Assembly: GCA_041690635.1 (NCBI GenBank)
Contig: JAWLGZ010000001.1
Location: 1 to 64,000, forward strand
DNA length: 64,000 bases
Source of the DNA: JAWLGZ01 sp041690635
GTDB taxonomy: Bacteria; Pseudomonadota; Gammaproteobacteria; Thiohalomonadales; Thiohalomonadaceae
Reading direction: 5' to 3'
In this document: positions 39,462 through 51,048 of the stretch, one piece after another
Position numbering within the stretch: the stretch's first letter is position 1
Layout: every line of letters begins with the position of its first letter
Position numbers and translations under genes: made by a program
The notes under the pieces: generated by a model
Seen by the model: only the letters and a program-made list of their open reading frames with translations
Database searches by the model: none
What the model was told of the DNA's origin: nothing

Positions 39462-40844
39462 TTACCGGCCCGTCAGGTCGATGACGCCAATCACGTTGAG
39501 GAAGATCAGGATAACCGCAACCGGCGTGATGTAGCGAACCAAAAAACGCCAAATGCCGAACACGGCACCATCAGTCATCTGTAGCTCGTCCAGCAGTGAC
39601 TCGCGCCGCATGGCCCAGGCCGCAAACAGCGCGATTAGCAGGCCGCCGAGCGGCAACATGATGTTGGCCGTCAGGTAGTCCAGGGCATCGAAGAAGGTGA
39701 GGCCGAACAGCTGATACTCCTCGCCGGACCAGAGGTTGAACGACAGCACACTCCCCACCCCCAGCACCCAGGCACCGAGACCGCACCAGACGGCCGCCCT
39801 CAGGCGCGTGGTCCCGATGTTCTCGACCAGATAGGCGACCAGGGGTTCAATCAGCGAGATGGCGGAGGTCCAGGCGGCAAACACCAGCAGCAGGAAGAAC
39901 AGTGCACCGAAGAAACTGCCGCCCGGCATCTGACCGAAGGCGATCGGCAGGGTCTGGAAGATGAGCCCCGGCCCGGCACCCGGCTCCATGCTGTGAGCCA
40001 TGACGATGGGGAAGATGGCCATCCCGGCGAGCAGCGCCACCATGGTATCTGCGGCGGCGATAGTGAGGGTGGTCCTGCCGATGGAGGCGTTCTGGGGCAG
40101 GTAGGAGCCGTACACCATGATGGCGCCCATACCGAGACTCAGGGTGAAGAAGGCGTGCCCCATGGCGATGAGCACACCGTTGGCGCTGAGGGCGGCGAAA
40201 TCGGGAGTGAACAGAAAGGCGAGGCCGTCACCGAAGGAGCCGGTGTTCATTGCATAGCCGACCAGGATCAACAGCAAAACGAACAGCGCCGGCATCAGGA
40301 AGCGCACCGCCTTCTCCAGGCCGCTGCGTACCCCGCGCGAGACCACCGCCATGGTCATCACCATGAACACCGTATGCCAGGCGAGCAGCCGTTCCGGGTC
40401 GGCGGTGAAACTGCTGAAAATCGCCGAAACGCCGTCGACGGTCACCCCGTCGAAGACACCGGTTGCGGTGCGAAAGAAGTAGGCCACCGCCCAGCCGGCG
40501 ATGACGCTGTAGTAGGAAAGGATCAGAAACCCCGCAACCACCCCGGCCCAGCCAAGGTACTGCCACACCGACGCGCGCCCTTCCGATTTGGCCAGGTAGC
40601 GCATGGTGTTGATGGGACTGCGACGGCCGCGACGGCCGAGCAGGATCTCCGCGATCATGATGGGGACGCCGACCACCGCGATACAGAGCAGGTAGACCAG
40701 CACGAAGGCGCCGCCGCCGTTCTCGCCGGTGATGTAGGGGAACTTCCAGATATTGCCCAGCCCAACCGCCGAACCGGTCGCCGCCAGGATGAAGGCCCAG
40801 CGGGATGACCACTGCCCGTGAATCGATTCGCGGCGCTCAGACAT
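39462..40844 (-). CDS. Sodium-dependent transporter, NSS family
   Basis: A 460-residue symporter of the neurotransmitter:sodium symporter (LeuT-like) family with about 12 helices. The hallmark ILAATGSAVGLGNIWKFPYITGENGGGAF (key elements GSAVGLGNIWKFPY) contains residues that bind sodium and substrate in the family. The substrate, probably an amino acid, cannot be read from the sequence. It ends four bases before ratA, so transporter, ratA and rnfH may form one transcript, which is unusual company for ratA. Confidence 0.93.
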   Translation of the reverse strand: MSERRESIHGQWSSRWAFILAATGSAVGLGNIWKFPYITGENGGGAFVLVYLLCIAVVGVPIMIAEILLGRRGRRSPINTMRYLAKSEGRASVWQYLGWAGVVAGFLILSYYSVIAGWAVAYFFRTATGVFDGVTVDGVSAIFSSFTADPERLLAWHTVFMVMTMAVVSRGVRSGLEKAVRFLMPALFVLLLILVGYAMNTGSFGDGLAFLFTPDFAALSANGVLIAMGHAFFTLSLGMGAIMVYGSYLPQNASIGRTTLTIAAADTMVALLAGMAIFPIVMAHSMEPGAGPGLIFQTLPIAFGQMPGGSFFGALFFLLLVFAAWTSAISLIEPLVAYLVENIGTTRLRAAVWCGLGAWVLGVGSVLSFNLWSGEEYQLFGLTFFDALDYLTANIMLPLGGLLIALFAAWAMRRESLLDELQMTDGAVFGIWRFLVRYITPVAVILIFLNVIGVIDLTGR

Positions 40845-40883
40845 GCTCCCCTCCGGATCTCATCAGATCCACAAACAAACCCA

Positions 40884-40992
40884 TTCACCGCAGAGGACAC
40901 AGAGGTCGCAGAGGGATCACGGCCAGGCTCCGGGGAAATCAGCCCCTGCATGACAGCTTTCCCTCTGCGCCCTCCGCGCCCTCTGCGGTTCA
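40884..40992. repeat. Paired 9-base-period repeat (CGCAGAGNN), transporter-smpB spacer
   Basis: The left arm (40884-40913) has CACCGCAGAGGACACAGAGGTCGCAGAGG-type units. The right arm (40965-40992) has CTCTGCG/CTCCGCG units ending CTCTGCGGTT. They are inverted around about 50 bases. The element occupies the divergent region between the transporter and smpB. Confidence 0.88.
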
Positions 40993-41069
40993 ACTGTTTT
41001 GATTTGGCTACCGATTGTCCGTGAAATGGGCCACCGCCTCAACTTCACGCGAAGCGATGGCGATTCACC

Positions 41070-41075
41070 TATAAT
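41070..41075 (+). promoter_or_regulatory. -10 element of smpB, start codon almost at +1
   Basis: A perfect TATAAT ends eight bases before the smpB ATG, so transcription from it would start at about 41082-41083. No convincing -35 is found at 17 bases. No Shine-Dalgarno sequence precedes the ATG (the bases are GCCCGCCC). Confidence 0.55.
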
Positions 41076-41083
41076 GCCCGCCC

Positions 41084-41566
41084 ATGGCCAAGAGCAAGAA
41101 GAAGAAAGAGAGCGGCAGCGGCTCGAGCACCATCGCCCTCAACAAGAAGGCACGCCACGACTTCTTTATCGAGGAGCGCTTCGAGGCGGGCCTGGTGCTG
41201 GAGGGGTGGGAGGTAAAAAGCCTGCGCGCCGGTCGGGTGCAGCTGCGGGACAGCTACGTCCTGATCAAGGACAACGAGGCGTGGCTGCTCGGCGGCCTCA
41301 TCACGCCCCTGCCCACCGCCTCCACCCACATCACACCGGATCCGACCCGTACCCGCAAACTGCTCCTGCACCGCCATGAACTGGATCAGCTGATCGGTGC
41401 CGTCGAGCGCAAGGGCTACGCCCTGGTGCCGCTCGCCATGTACTGGAAGGCCGGCCGCGCCAAGGTGGAGATCGGCCTCGCCAAAGGCAAGCAGGCGCAC
41501 GACAAACGGGCCACCGAGCGGGACCGCGACTGGCAGCGCGAGAAGGAGCGACTGCTGAAGGGCTGA
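41084..41566 (+). CDS. smpB: SsrA-binding protein SmpB
   Basis: A 160-residue OB-fold protein that binds tmRNA and places it in the A site of stalled ribosomes. The N-terminal basic segment and the family block IALNKKARHDFFIEERFEAGLVLEGWEVKSLR (key elements NKKARHDFFI, GWEVKSLR) are present. The C-terminal tail (KQAHDKRATERDRDWQREKERLLKG region) is the basic helix that reads the empty mRNA channel. The tmRNA gene follows on the same strand. Confidence 0.98.
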   Translation: MAKSKKKKESGSGSSTIALNKKARHDFFIEERFEAGLVLEGWEVKSLRAGRVQLRDSYVLIKDNEAWLLGGLITPLPTASTHITPDPTRTRKLLLHRHELDQLIGAVERKGYALVPLAMYWKAGRAKVEIGLAKGKQAHDKRATERDRDWQREKERLLKG

Positions 41567-41601
41567 CAGCCTGATGGACTTGGCCCGGAAGGATTACTTG
41601 G

Positions 41602-41753
41602 CAGGCTGTTGAAAAACAGCCTGCTAACGCGGGGCACGGATGCCCCGCACGCGAATCGAACACGCAAGTGATTGATTCGTCGTAGACGCGCACGGGCATG
41701 TACCGGGCGCGGCGTGTTGAAAAAGGGTAAGAAAACCGTTTTTCAACATCCTG
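41602..41753. mobile_element. Possible MITE-like element between smpB and ssrA
   Basis: Sixteen-base terminal inverted repeats CAGGCTGTTGAAAAAC (41602-41617) and GTTTTTCAACATCCTG (41738-41753) match with one mismatch and bound 152 bases with no coding capacity. An internal GTTGAAAAA copy begins at 41717, and a GC-rich GCGGGGC/GCCCCGC hairpin lies near 41630-41648. I cannot see a convincing target-site duplication, so mobility is inference. Confidence 0.5.
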
Positions 41754-41783
41754 TTAGACACGGAACCCCAGCCCGTTTAGACT
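41754..41783 (+). promoter_or_regulatory. Candidate ssrA promoter
   Basis: TTAGAC at 41754 and TAGACT at 41778-41783 are separated by 18 bases. Transcription would begin near 41790, ten bases before the mature tmRNA 5' end, consistent with a short processed leader. The -35 is poor. Confidence 0.35.
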
Positions 41784-41800
41784 GTCAATGAGATTACTTC

Positions 41801-42164
41801 GGGGGCGACCTGGATTCGACGTGGGTCACGAAGCCTGAGGTGCATGCCGAGGATGCAGATTTCCTCGTTAATCCATCTGCAATCATATAGTTGCCAACGA
41901 CGACAACTACGCACTCGCTGCTTAATACCCAGTAGGGTGCCCTCCGGCCGGGCCTGTGCTTGTGCACCCGGGAACCGGGGGTCGACTCTCACAAGATCGC
42001 GGGAAAGCTCGTCCGGGGCCGACCCGTTAAAACCTTACCGGACTCGCTGTCGACACGCCCTGCCCGTCGGGCAGTCGCCGGCTAAACAAAATAGACTGGC
42101 TAAGCATGTAGAGCCGATGGTCTAGGTCTTGCGGACGCGGGTTCGATTCCCGCCGCCTCCACCA
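41801..42164 (+). ncRNA. ssrA: Transfer-messenger RNA (tmRNA), tag ANDDNYALAA
   Basis: A 364-base one-piece tmRNA. The tRNA-like ends pair (GGGGGCG with CGCCTCC before ACCA), and the T arm GGTTCGATTCC and encoded CCA are at the 3' end. The tag frame begins at the resume codon GCC (41893) and reads ANDDNYALAA followed by TAA (41923-41925). The LAA end is the standard signal for ClpXP-type proteolysis. The 3' end borders an integrase remnant, as expected for an integration hot spot. Confidence 0.98.
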
Positions 42165-42199
42165 TTTCAACACCCAAGCAGTTCCAGAAACATCCCCCG

Positions 42200-42228
42200 A
42201 AGCCCGCGTAACTGAGGGCTTTTTCTTT
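42200..42228 (+). terminator. Rho-independent terminator of ssrA
   Basis: AGCCC (42201-42205) pairs with GGGCT (42216-42220), followed by TTTTTCTTT. It lies about 36 bases past the CCA end of tmRNA, between ssrA and the integrase remnant. Confidence 0.75.
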
Positions 42229-42329
42229 GCGTTTTCCGTCCAGGAAGGGGCAACACTGTCCATTCACATCCGGGGCAAGTGGGGGCAACCTTGGGGGCAA
42301 GTGAGTTGCCCCTACAGGGAGTTGCCCCC

Positions 42330-42657
42330 ATGCCGCTGACCGATACTGCCATCCGTAACGCCAAGCCCGGCGAGAAGACGATCAAGCTGTTCGACGAGCG
42401 CGGGCTTTATCTGGAAGTCTCCCCCGCCGGCGGGAAGTGGTGGCGGCTCAAGTACCGCTTCGACGGCAAGGAGAAGCGGCTCTCCTGGCGTGCGCCCCGA
42501 CTACATCGAACACCAGTTTGGCCCACGCCGTGCGCGAACCCAACGGGCGCGTTTACAACCGCACCGCGCACCTGCCCGAGCGGCGCAAGATGATGCAGCA
42601 GTGGGCGGACTTTCTCGACAAGCGCAAGGCTGGCGCCGAGATCACAATTCCTTTTAT
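42330..42657 (+). pseudogene. Degraded P4-type tyrosine integrase
   Basis: The first approximately 52 codons (MPLTDTAIRNAKPGEKTIKL, then WWRLKYRFDGKEKRLS) are a clear DUF4102 N-terminal arm. The frame then jumps to sequence typical of the very end of the same family: DYIEHQ, then in a third frame LAHAVREPNGRVYNRTAHLP and MMQQWADFLD, ending IPF. Roughly 300 codons, including the catalytic Arg, His and Tyr region, are missing. A single extra T near 42519 (CAGTTTGGCC for expected CAGTTGGCC) explains the second frame change. It starts about 165 bases from the tmRNA 3' end and marks an old island insertion. Confidence 0.9.
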
Positions 42658-42767
42658 TGCGCCATATTGCGCCACGGAAGAAAATCGCACCGCCCCCACA
42701 TGCCTACACTGGCGTGTCGGCAACCAACCTCACGGCCTAGAGCCTATTTTAGGATGGGCTGTTAAGT

Positions 42768-42792
42768 TAAAATAACGACGCATCTTATTTTA
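42768..42792 (+). promoter_or_regulatory. Operator-like palindrome upstream of the Fic gene
   Basis: An exact 8-base inverted repeat TAAAATAA-N9-TTATTTTA lies 17 bases before the Fic start codon. A further direct copy of TATTTTAGG lies at 42745-42753. The block is far more AT-rich than its surroundings. The Fic protein ends in a winged-helix-like domain, so it may bind here; this is inference. Confidence 0.55.
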
Positions 42793-42809
42793 GGTTCGAG
42801 GCGGGCCCG

Positions 42810-43979
42810 ATGAAGCGGGAGCTCCAAGGCAGATACGTGACCATATCGACGATGGGCGAGAAGGCCCAGGCCTTCGTGCCCGCGCCGCTGCCGCCGAGTC
42901 CGCCCATCGACTGGACGCCGGAGCTGCGCGGTAAGTTCGACCAGGCGCTGCTGGCGCTCGGGCGGCTGGACAGCGTTTCGACCCTGCTTCCTGACACCTC
43001 GCTGTTCCTCTACATGTATGTCCGCAAGGAGGCGGTCCTCTCCTCCATGATCGAGGGGACCCAGTCGTCCCTGCCGGACTTGCTGCTGTTCGAGCTGGAT
43101 CAGGAGCCGGGCGTCCCGCTGGATGACGTGCGGGAGGTCAGCAACTATGTCGCGGCCCTCGACCACGGCCTCCACCTGCTGGAAGAAGGCCTGCCGCTGT
43201 CGTTGCGGCTCTTCCGCGAGGTCCACGGCGTGCTGCTGACCAAGGGGCGGGGCAGCAATCAAACCCCGGGAGAGTTCCGGCGCAGCCAGAACTGGATCGG
43301 CGGCACCCGCCCGGGCAATGCGGCTTTTGTTCCGCCTCCGGCTGAAGAGCTTCTGGAGTGCATGAGCAAGCTGGAGCTCTTCCTGCATGACCAGCCGGAG
43401 CCGACCCCGGTGCTGCTCAAGGCAGCACTGGCCCATGTGCAGTTCGAGACGATCCACCCGTTCCTCGACGGTAACGGCCGTCTGGGGCGTCTGCTGATCA
43501 CGCTGCTCTTATGCGAGCAGAAGGTGCTAAGAGAGCCGATGCTCTACCTCAGCCTCTACTTCAAGACGCACCGGCAGTATTACTACGAGCTGCTCGACAA
43601 CGTGCGCCTGACCGGCGACTGGGAAGCCTGGCTCGACTTTTTCGCCGAGGCGGTCATCGTCACCGCCACTCAGGCAGTGGAAACCGCACAGCAACTCCTC
43701 GACCTGTCGAACCGGGATCGTGACAAGATCAGCGGACTGGGCCGGGCGGCGGCATCCACCCTGCAGGTCCACCGGGCACTCATGGAGCATCCTATCGCCA
43801 CCTCGGGCTCACTGGTCGAGAAGACCGGCATCACCCCGGCCACGGTCAACAAGGCGCTCGGCCACCTGGAGCAACTCGGGATCGTCAAGGAACTCACCGC
43901 GCAGAAGCGCAACCGCCTGTTCAGCTATGGGGGCTATATCGAAATAATGAGTCGCGGCACGGAACTACCGGGCAGGTAG
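42810..43979 (+). CDS. Fic-family protein with N-terminal inhibitory motif and C-terminal HTH
   Basis: A 389-residue Fic protein. The active-site motif HPFLDGNGR is at residues 216-224 and complete, which in the family supports AMP transfer from ATP to protein hydroxyls. An N-terminal inhibitory motif SxxxEG (S78 to G83, in SSMIEGTQSS) marks the self-inhibited class with the helix before the Fic core. Residues about 310-375 (VHRALMEHPIATSGSLVEKTGITPATVNKALGHLEQ region) look like a winged helix. The target is unknown. It sits in the accessory region behind the integrase remnant with no partner gene. Confidence 0.93.
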   Translation: MKRELQGRYVTISTMGEKAQAFVPAPLPPSPPIDWTPELRGKFDQALLALGRLDSVSTLLPDTSLFLYMYVRKEAVLSSMIEGTQSSLPDLLLFELDQEPGVPLDDVREVSNYVAALDHGLHLLEEGLPLSLRLFREVHGVLLTKGRGSNQTPGEFRRSQNWIGGTRPGNAAFVPPPAEELLECMSKLELFLHDQPEPTPVLLKAALAHVQFETIHPFLDGNGRLGRLLITLLLCEQKVLREPMLYLSLYFKTHRQYYYELLDNVRLTGDWEAWLDFFAEAVIVTATQAVETAQQLLDLSNRDRDKISGLGRAAASTLQVHRALMEHPIATSGSLVEKTGITPATVNKALGHLEQLGIVKELTAQKRNRLFSYGGYIEIMSRGTELPGR

Positions 43980-43983
43980 GTCA

Positions 43984-44010
43984 ATTCGATTCCGGTTTTC
44001 GGAATCGAAT
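43984..44010 (+). terminator. Hairpin directly after the Fic gene
   Basis: An 11-base stem ATTCGATTCCG / CGGAATCGAAT with a five-base loop starts five bases after the Fic stop. No T-run follows. It may protect or end the message. A second partial copy (GAATCGAACCGG) follows immediately. Confidence 0.5.
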
Positions 44011-44222
44011 CGAACCGGACTTACCGACAGGGTTTGGCGGCGCTATCGGTGACCGATCCAGAACGAAAACCGCTTGACGGTCCGCAGTGCGAAGGCAACC
44101 AGTCCGCGCTATCCACCTGACCCGCAGCCATTCACATCGGCCCACGACGCTTCGATTCCGTACTTTCAACAGTGGCTTGGTGCCGGCTGCCGCCCCACCA
44201 CCAACTTCGTTCGAAACCGGAT

Positions 44223-44251
44223 GGCCGCCAATGGGCGGCCTCCTGCTTTTT
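44223..44251 (+). terminator. Possible intrinsic terminator before the diguanylate cyclase
   Basis: GGCCGCC (44223-44229) pairs with GGCGGCC (44234-44240), followed by TCCTGCTTTTT. It lies in the 376-base gap between fic and the next gene. The rest of that gap shows no gene. A weak promoter-like TTGCTC-N16-TATCGT at 44278-44305 may serve the downstream gene. Confidence 0.45.
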
Positions 44252-44355
44252 CATCCCCCGGTCTCTCCACCTATTCTTTGCTCCATACATACATCTTTAT
44301 ATCGTGGCGCCACGGCTTGCCGCGACAACGGCGGCTTTTCGGGAGCCTTCCCTTC

Positions 44356-46959
44356 ATGGACGAAGGAAGCGAGAAGGAGGCGGACAACAGGGCTCTGGAG
44401 CAGGTGCTCCGTACGGTGCGCGAAGAACTCGCGGCTTGCCGCACCCAACTTGTCGACGAGCGCACCCGCGCCGAGGCCGAGCGCGAGCGACTGACCCGTG
44501 AGTTGGAGGAGGCGGTCTTCACATTACGCCGCCGTACTGCGCAGATGGCGCGGGCGGAGCAACTGGCCCGCATCGGCTACTGGGATTCGGACATGCGTAC
44601 CGGCCGGGTTCTGTGGTCGGAGGGAATGGCCAACCTCCTCGGCTTTCCGGCCGAAGCGCAGCAGCGGGTCACCGGAGAGATCTACGAGTTCGTACATCCG
44701 GATGACCGTCCCGCGGTGGTCCGGGCGGTGATGGCGGCCGTCAGGAACCGTTCACCGTACGAAGCGGAGTTCCGGGCCTTCAACATCCAGGGCGAAGAGC
44801 ACCAGGTGCGCATCCTGGGGGAGATCGAATACGACCCGGAAGGCCGGCCGGTGGCCAACTTCGGGGTGGGACTGGATGTGACGGAGGCAAGGCGCACGGA
44901 AGCGGCCCTGCGCGAGAGCGAAGCCCGCTACCATCAGGAGGCGGCACAGCTCGAGCTGATCTACCGCACCGCCCCCATCGGCCTGTGCGTCCTTGATACC
45001 CAGCTGCGCTTCCTCCGGGTCAACGAGCGCCTGGCGGAGATCAATGGTGTTGCCGCCGTGGATCACATCGGCAGAACGGTGCGTGAGGTCATCCCCAATC
45101 TGGCACCCCGTGTCGAGCCCATGCTTCGTCACGTGCTGGGGAGCGGCGAGCCGGTGCTCGACTTCGAGGCCAGCGCCGAAACCCCGGCGCAACCGGGTGT
45201 ACAGCGGACCTGGATCAACCAGTTCTGGCCGCTGAGGGACAACGGCGGCGGTGTGCACGGCATCGGGGTGGTGGCGGAGGAGATCACCGAGCGCCGGCGG
45301 CTGGCGGAGACGCGGCGGCGGGAGCAGGAGTTCCGCACCCTGGCGGAGAACTCGATCGACGTGATTGTCCGCTTCGACCGAAACCTGCGACGGATCTATG
45401 CCAACCCCGCCCTGGAGGCGGTTTTGGGACGCCCCCGCAGCGCGATTCTGGGCAGGACCAACCGCGAACTGGGACTGCCGTCCGAGCTGGCCGACCGACT
45501 GGATCGCCAGCTCGAAGAGGTGTTCGCGACCGGTGAGCCACAGTCCATGGAGGCGGTGCTGCCGACACCGAACGGTGAACGGGTGTTCGATTCGCGGCTG
45601 GTGCCGGAGGTGGACCCCAATGGCCGGGCGGCGACCGTGCTCGCCATCAGTCGCGACATCACTGAGCGTAAGCGGGCGGAAGAGGCGTTGCGCGCGAGCG
45701 AACACAAATACCGTGCGCTGGTGGAAAACCTCTATGAGGGAATCTGGCTCATCGACGAGGAGGAAAACACCACCTTTGTCAACGGCCGGATGGCGGAGAT
45801 GCTCAACTATCGGGCCGAGGAGATGCTGGGGAGGAGTCTCTACAGCTTCATGAGCCCGGAGGCGGTTGCCGTGGCCAGGCAGAACCTGACCCGGGGGCGC
45901 GCCGGTCACCGGGCGGAGTATGATTTCGAGTTCCAGCGCAAGGGCGGTGGGCCGATCTGGACCCATATCGTCACCGCCCCGCTTTACGACGAGCGTGGCC
46001 GCTACCGCGGCGCACTGGCAGGCGTGACCGATATTACCGAGCGCAAGCACGCGGAGGAGGCGCTGAACCGGCGCGAACAGGAGTTCGAGGCGCTGGCCGA
46101 GCGTTCCCCCGACATCATCGCCCGGGTGGACCGCTCACAACGCCTGCGCTACATCAACCCTGCAGTCAGCCGGGTGACCGGCCGGCCCCGGGAGTGGTTT
46201 CTCGGCAAGAGGCAGGCGGAGCTGGGGGTGTCGCCCCGTGAGGTGGTACTGCGGGAGCAAAGCCTGCGGCGCGTGTTCGAGAGCGGCCAGGAGCAGATTC
46301 GCGAGTATCGGCATCCCACCCCGGGCGGCGAGCGCTACTTCCAGTCCCGCCAGGTGCCCGAGTTCGGGCCGGACGGCCGGGTGGAGTCGGTGCTGATCGT
46401 GGACCGGGACATCACCGACCTCAAACAGGCGCAACAGGCGCTCGAACGCCTGAGTCTGCACGATCCCCTGACCGGGGTCGCCAACCGCCGCTACCTGGAG
46501 CAGTTCATCGGGCGGGAGTGGCGGCGTGAGGCCCGGCACCGGCATCCGGTGGCCCTCATCATGGTCGATATCGATCACTTCAAGGCCTACAACGACCATT
46601 ACGGCCACCAACAGGGGGATGCCTGCCTGCAGCAGGTCGCCGAGTCACTGCGGTCACAACTGCGCCGCCCTACCGATCTGCTGGTGCGCTACGGCGGAGA
46701 GGAGTTCGCCGTCATCCTGCTGGAGAGCGATTTGCCGACAGCCTCCCGTCTGGCCGAGGGGATGCGCCTGGCGGTGGCGGAGCGGCGACTACCCCATGAG
46801 GCCTCGCCGGTTGCCCCCGTGGTCACCATCAGCCTGGGCGTGACTGCTGCGCCAGCGCATCGGTTCACCTTTGCCGAGCTGATACGCCCGGCCGACCAGG
46901 CGTTGTACCGGGCCAAGCAAAATGGGCGCAACCGGTCGGAGGTCGCAGACCTGAAGTAG
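44356..46959 (+). CDS. Diguanylate cyclase with five PAS domains
   Basis: An approximately 867-residue cytoplasmic signalling protein without membrane helices. A coiled coil (about 10-65) is followed by five PAS-type modules, visible from repeated openings (RIGYWDSDMRTGRVLWS, LIYRTAPIGLCVLDTQL, LAENSIDVIVRFDRNL, LVENLYEGIWLIDEE, LAERSPDIIARVDRS) and DITERK-type linkers. The C-terminal GGDEF domain (about 695-862) has an intact active site RYGGEEF, with RPTD five residues before it as the c-di-GMP inhibitory site. There is no EAL domain. The start at 44356 (MDEGSEKEADN) has GGGAG upstream; the frame is open 94 codons earlier across a terminator-like hairpin. Confidence 0.93.
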   Translation: MDEGSEKEADNRALEQVLRTVREELAACRTQLVDERTRAEAERERLTRELEEAVFTLRRRTAQMARAEQLARIGYWDSDMRTGRVLWSEGMANLLGFPAEAQQRVTGEIYEFVHPDDRPAVVRAVMAAVRNRSPYEAEFRAFNIQGEEHQVRILGEIEYDPEGRPVANFGVGLDVTEARRTEAALRESEARYHQEAAQLELIYRTAPIGLCVLDTQLRFLRVNERLAEINGVAAVDHIGRTVREVIPNLAPRVEPMLRHVLGSGEPVLDFEASAETPAQPGVQRTWINQFWPLRDNGGGVHGIGVVAEEITERRRLAETRRREQEFRTLAENSIDVIVRFDRNLRRIYANPALEAVLGRPRSAILGRTNRELGLPSELADRLDRQLEEVFATGEPQSMEAVLPTPNGERVFDSRLVPEVDPNGRAATVLAISRDITERKRAEEALRASEHKYRALVENLYEGIWLIDEEENTTFVNGRMAEMLNYRAEEMLGRSLYSFMSPEAVAVARQNLTRGRAGHRAEYDFEFQRKGGGPIWTHIVTAPLYDERGRYRGALAGVTDITERKHAEEALNRREQEFEALAERSPDIIARVDRSQRLRYINPAVSRVTGRPREWFLGKRQAELGVSPREVVLREQSLRRVFESGQEQIREYRHPTPGGERYFQSRQVPEFGPDGRVESVLIVDRDITDLKQAQQALERLSLHDPLTGVANRRYLEQFIGREWRREARHRHPVALIMVDIDHFKAYNDHYGHQQGDACLQQVAESLRSQLRRPTDLLVRYGGEEFAVILLESDLPTASRLAEGMRLAVAERRLPHEASPVAPVVTISLGVTAAPAHRFTFAELIRPADQALYRAKQNGRNRSEVADLK

Positions 46960-47377
46960 TCCATCAGTTTCTGGCCGCAAGCGTTCGCGTCGGATCAAAT
47001 CACCGCCTGAACAGCAGCAGCCGGCTTATGGCGATCGCCATCGCGAGCCATTGGTAACCCTCCGGGTTGTGGCGTGGCGACTGCAACCGAGATGACCCGA
47101 TAGCGCCAGTCGTACTGGTTCCGGGAAGCGGCGGCAGGAGAGCCAGACGCCGAGGGCGAAGACGGCTAGGGCAAGCGGCTGAGTCACCCGAATCACCAGC
47201 CACGGTTCGAACCTTCCAGGCAACGTACCCATGGCGAAGAGCATAGGTGCGCCCCGCGCAGGAGAGGCCACCGTATCGGCCGGGCGGATCGACAGGATCC
47301 GGCCGCCGTGGGAGAACGGGCGCTCCGGCAATTCGCCCGGAGGGCCGGGCTCCTACGGGAAGCGAACCAGGCTCCGA
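46960..47377. other. Spacer without a supported gene; REP-like repeat at 47331-47355
   Basis: The two genes on either side end here (convergent). Short open frames exist on the minus strand (47026-47331 and 47000-47203) with a hydrophobic stretch, but they lack recognisable similarity and ribosome-binding sites. At 47331-47355 the sequence TTCGCCCGGAGGGCCGGGCTCCTAC is the near-perfect reverse complement of 38585-38609, so it belongs to a dispersed palindromic repeat family. Confidence 0.6.
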
Positions 47378-51004
<3,627 letters not shown>

Positions 51005-51048
51005 GTGGCTCACCTGTCGTCTGGAATGGAAGTGCGATGTGGCCGACG

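Noticed and set aside
42810..43979. Fic as a Doc/Phd-type toxin-antitoxin module
   Set aside because: No separate antitoxin gene is adjacent; the inhibitory SxxxEG motif is within the same chain.
43984..44020. Possible attR of the tmRNA island (TTCGATTCC motif)
   Set aside because: It shares only about ten bases with the tmRNA T arm and is better explained as a hairpin after fic; a true attR should repeat a longer 3' tmRNA segment including CCA.
47026..47331. Possible 101-codon gene after the activator protein
   Set aside because: No recognisable domain or ribosome-binding site, it contains part of a dispersed repeat, and a frame-shifted neighbour covers the same bases.
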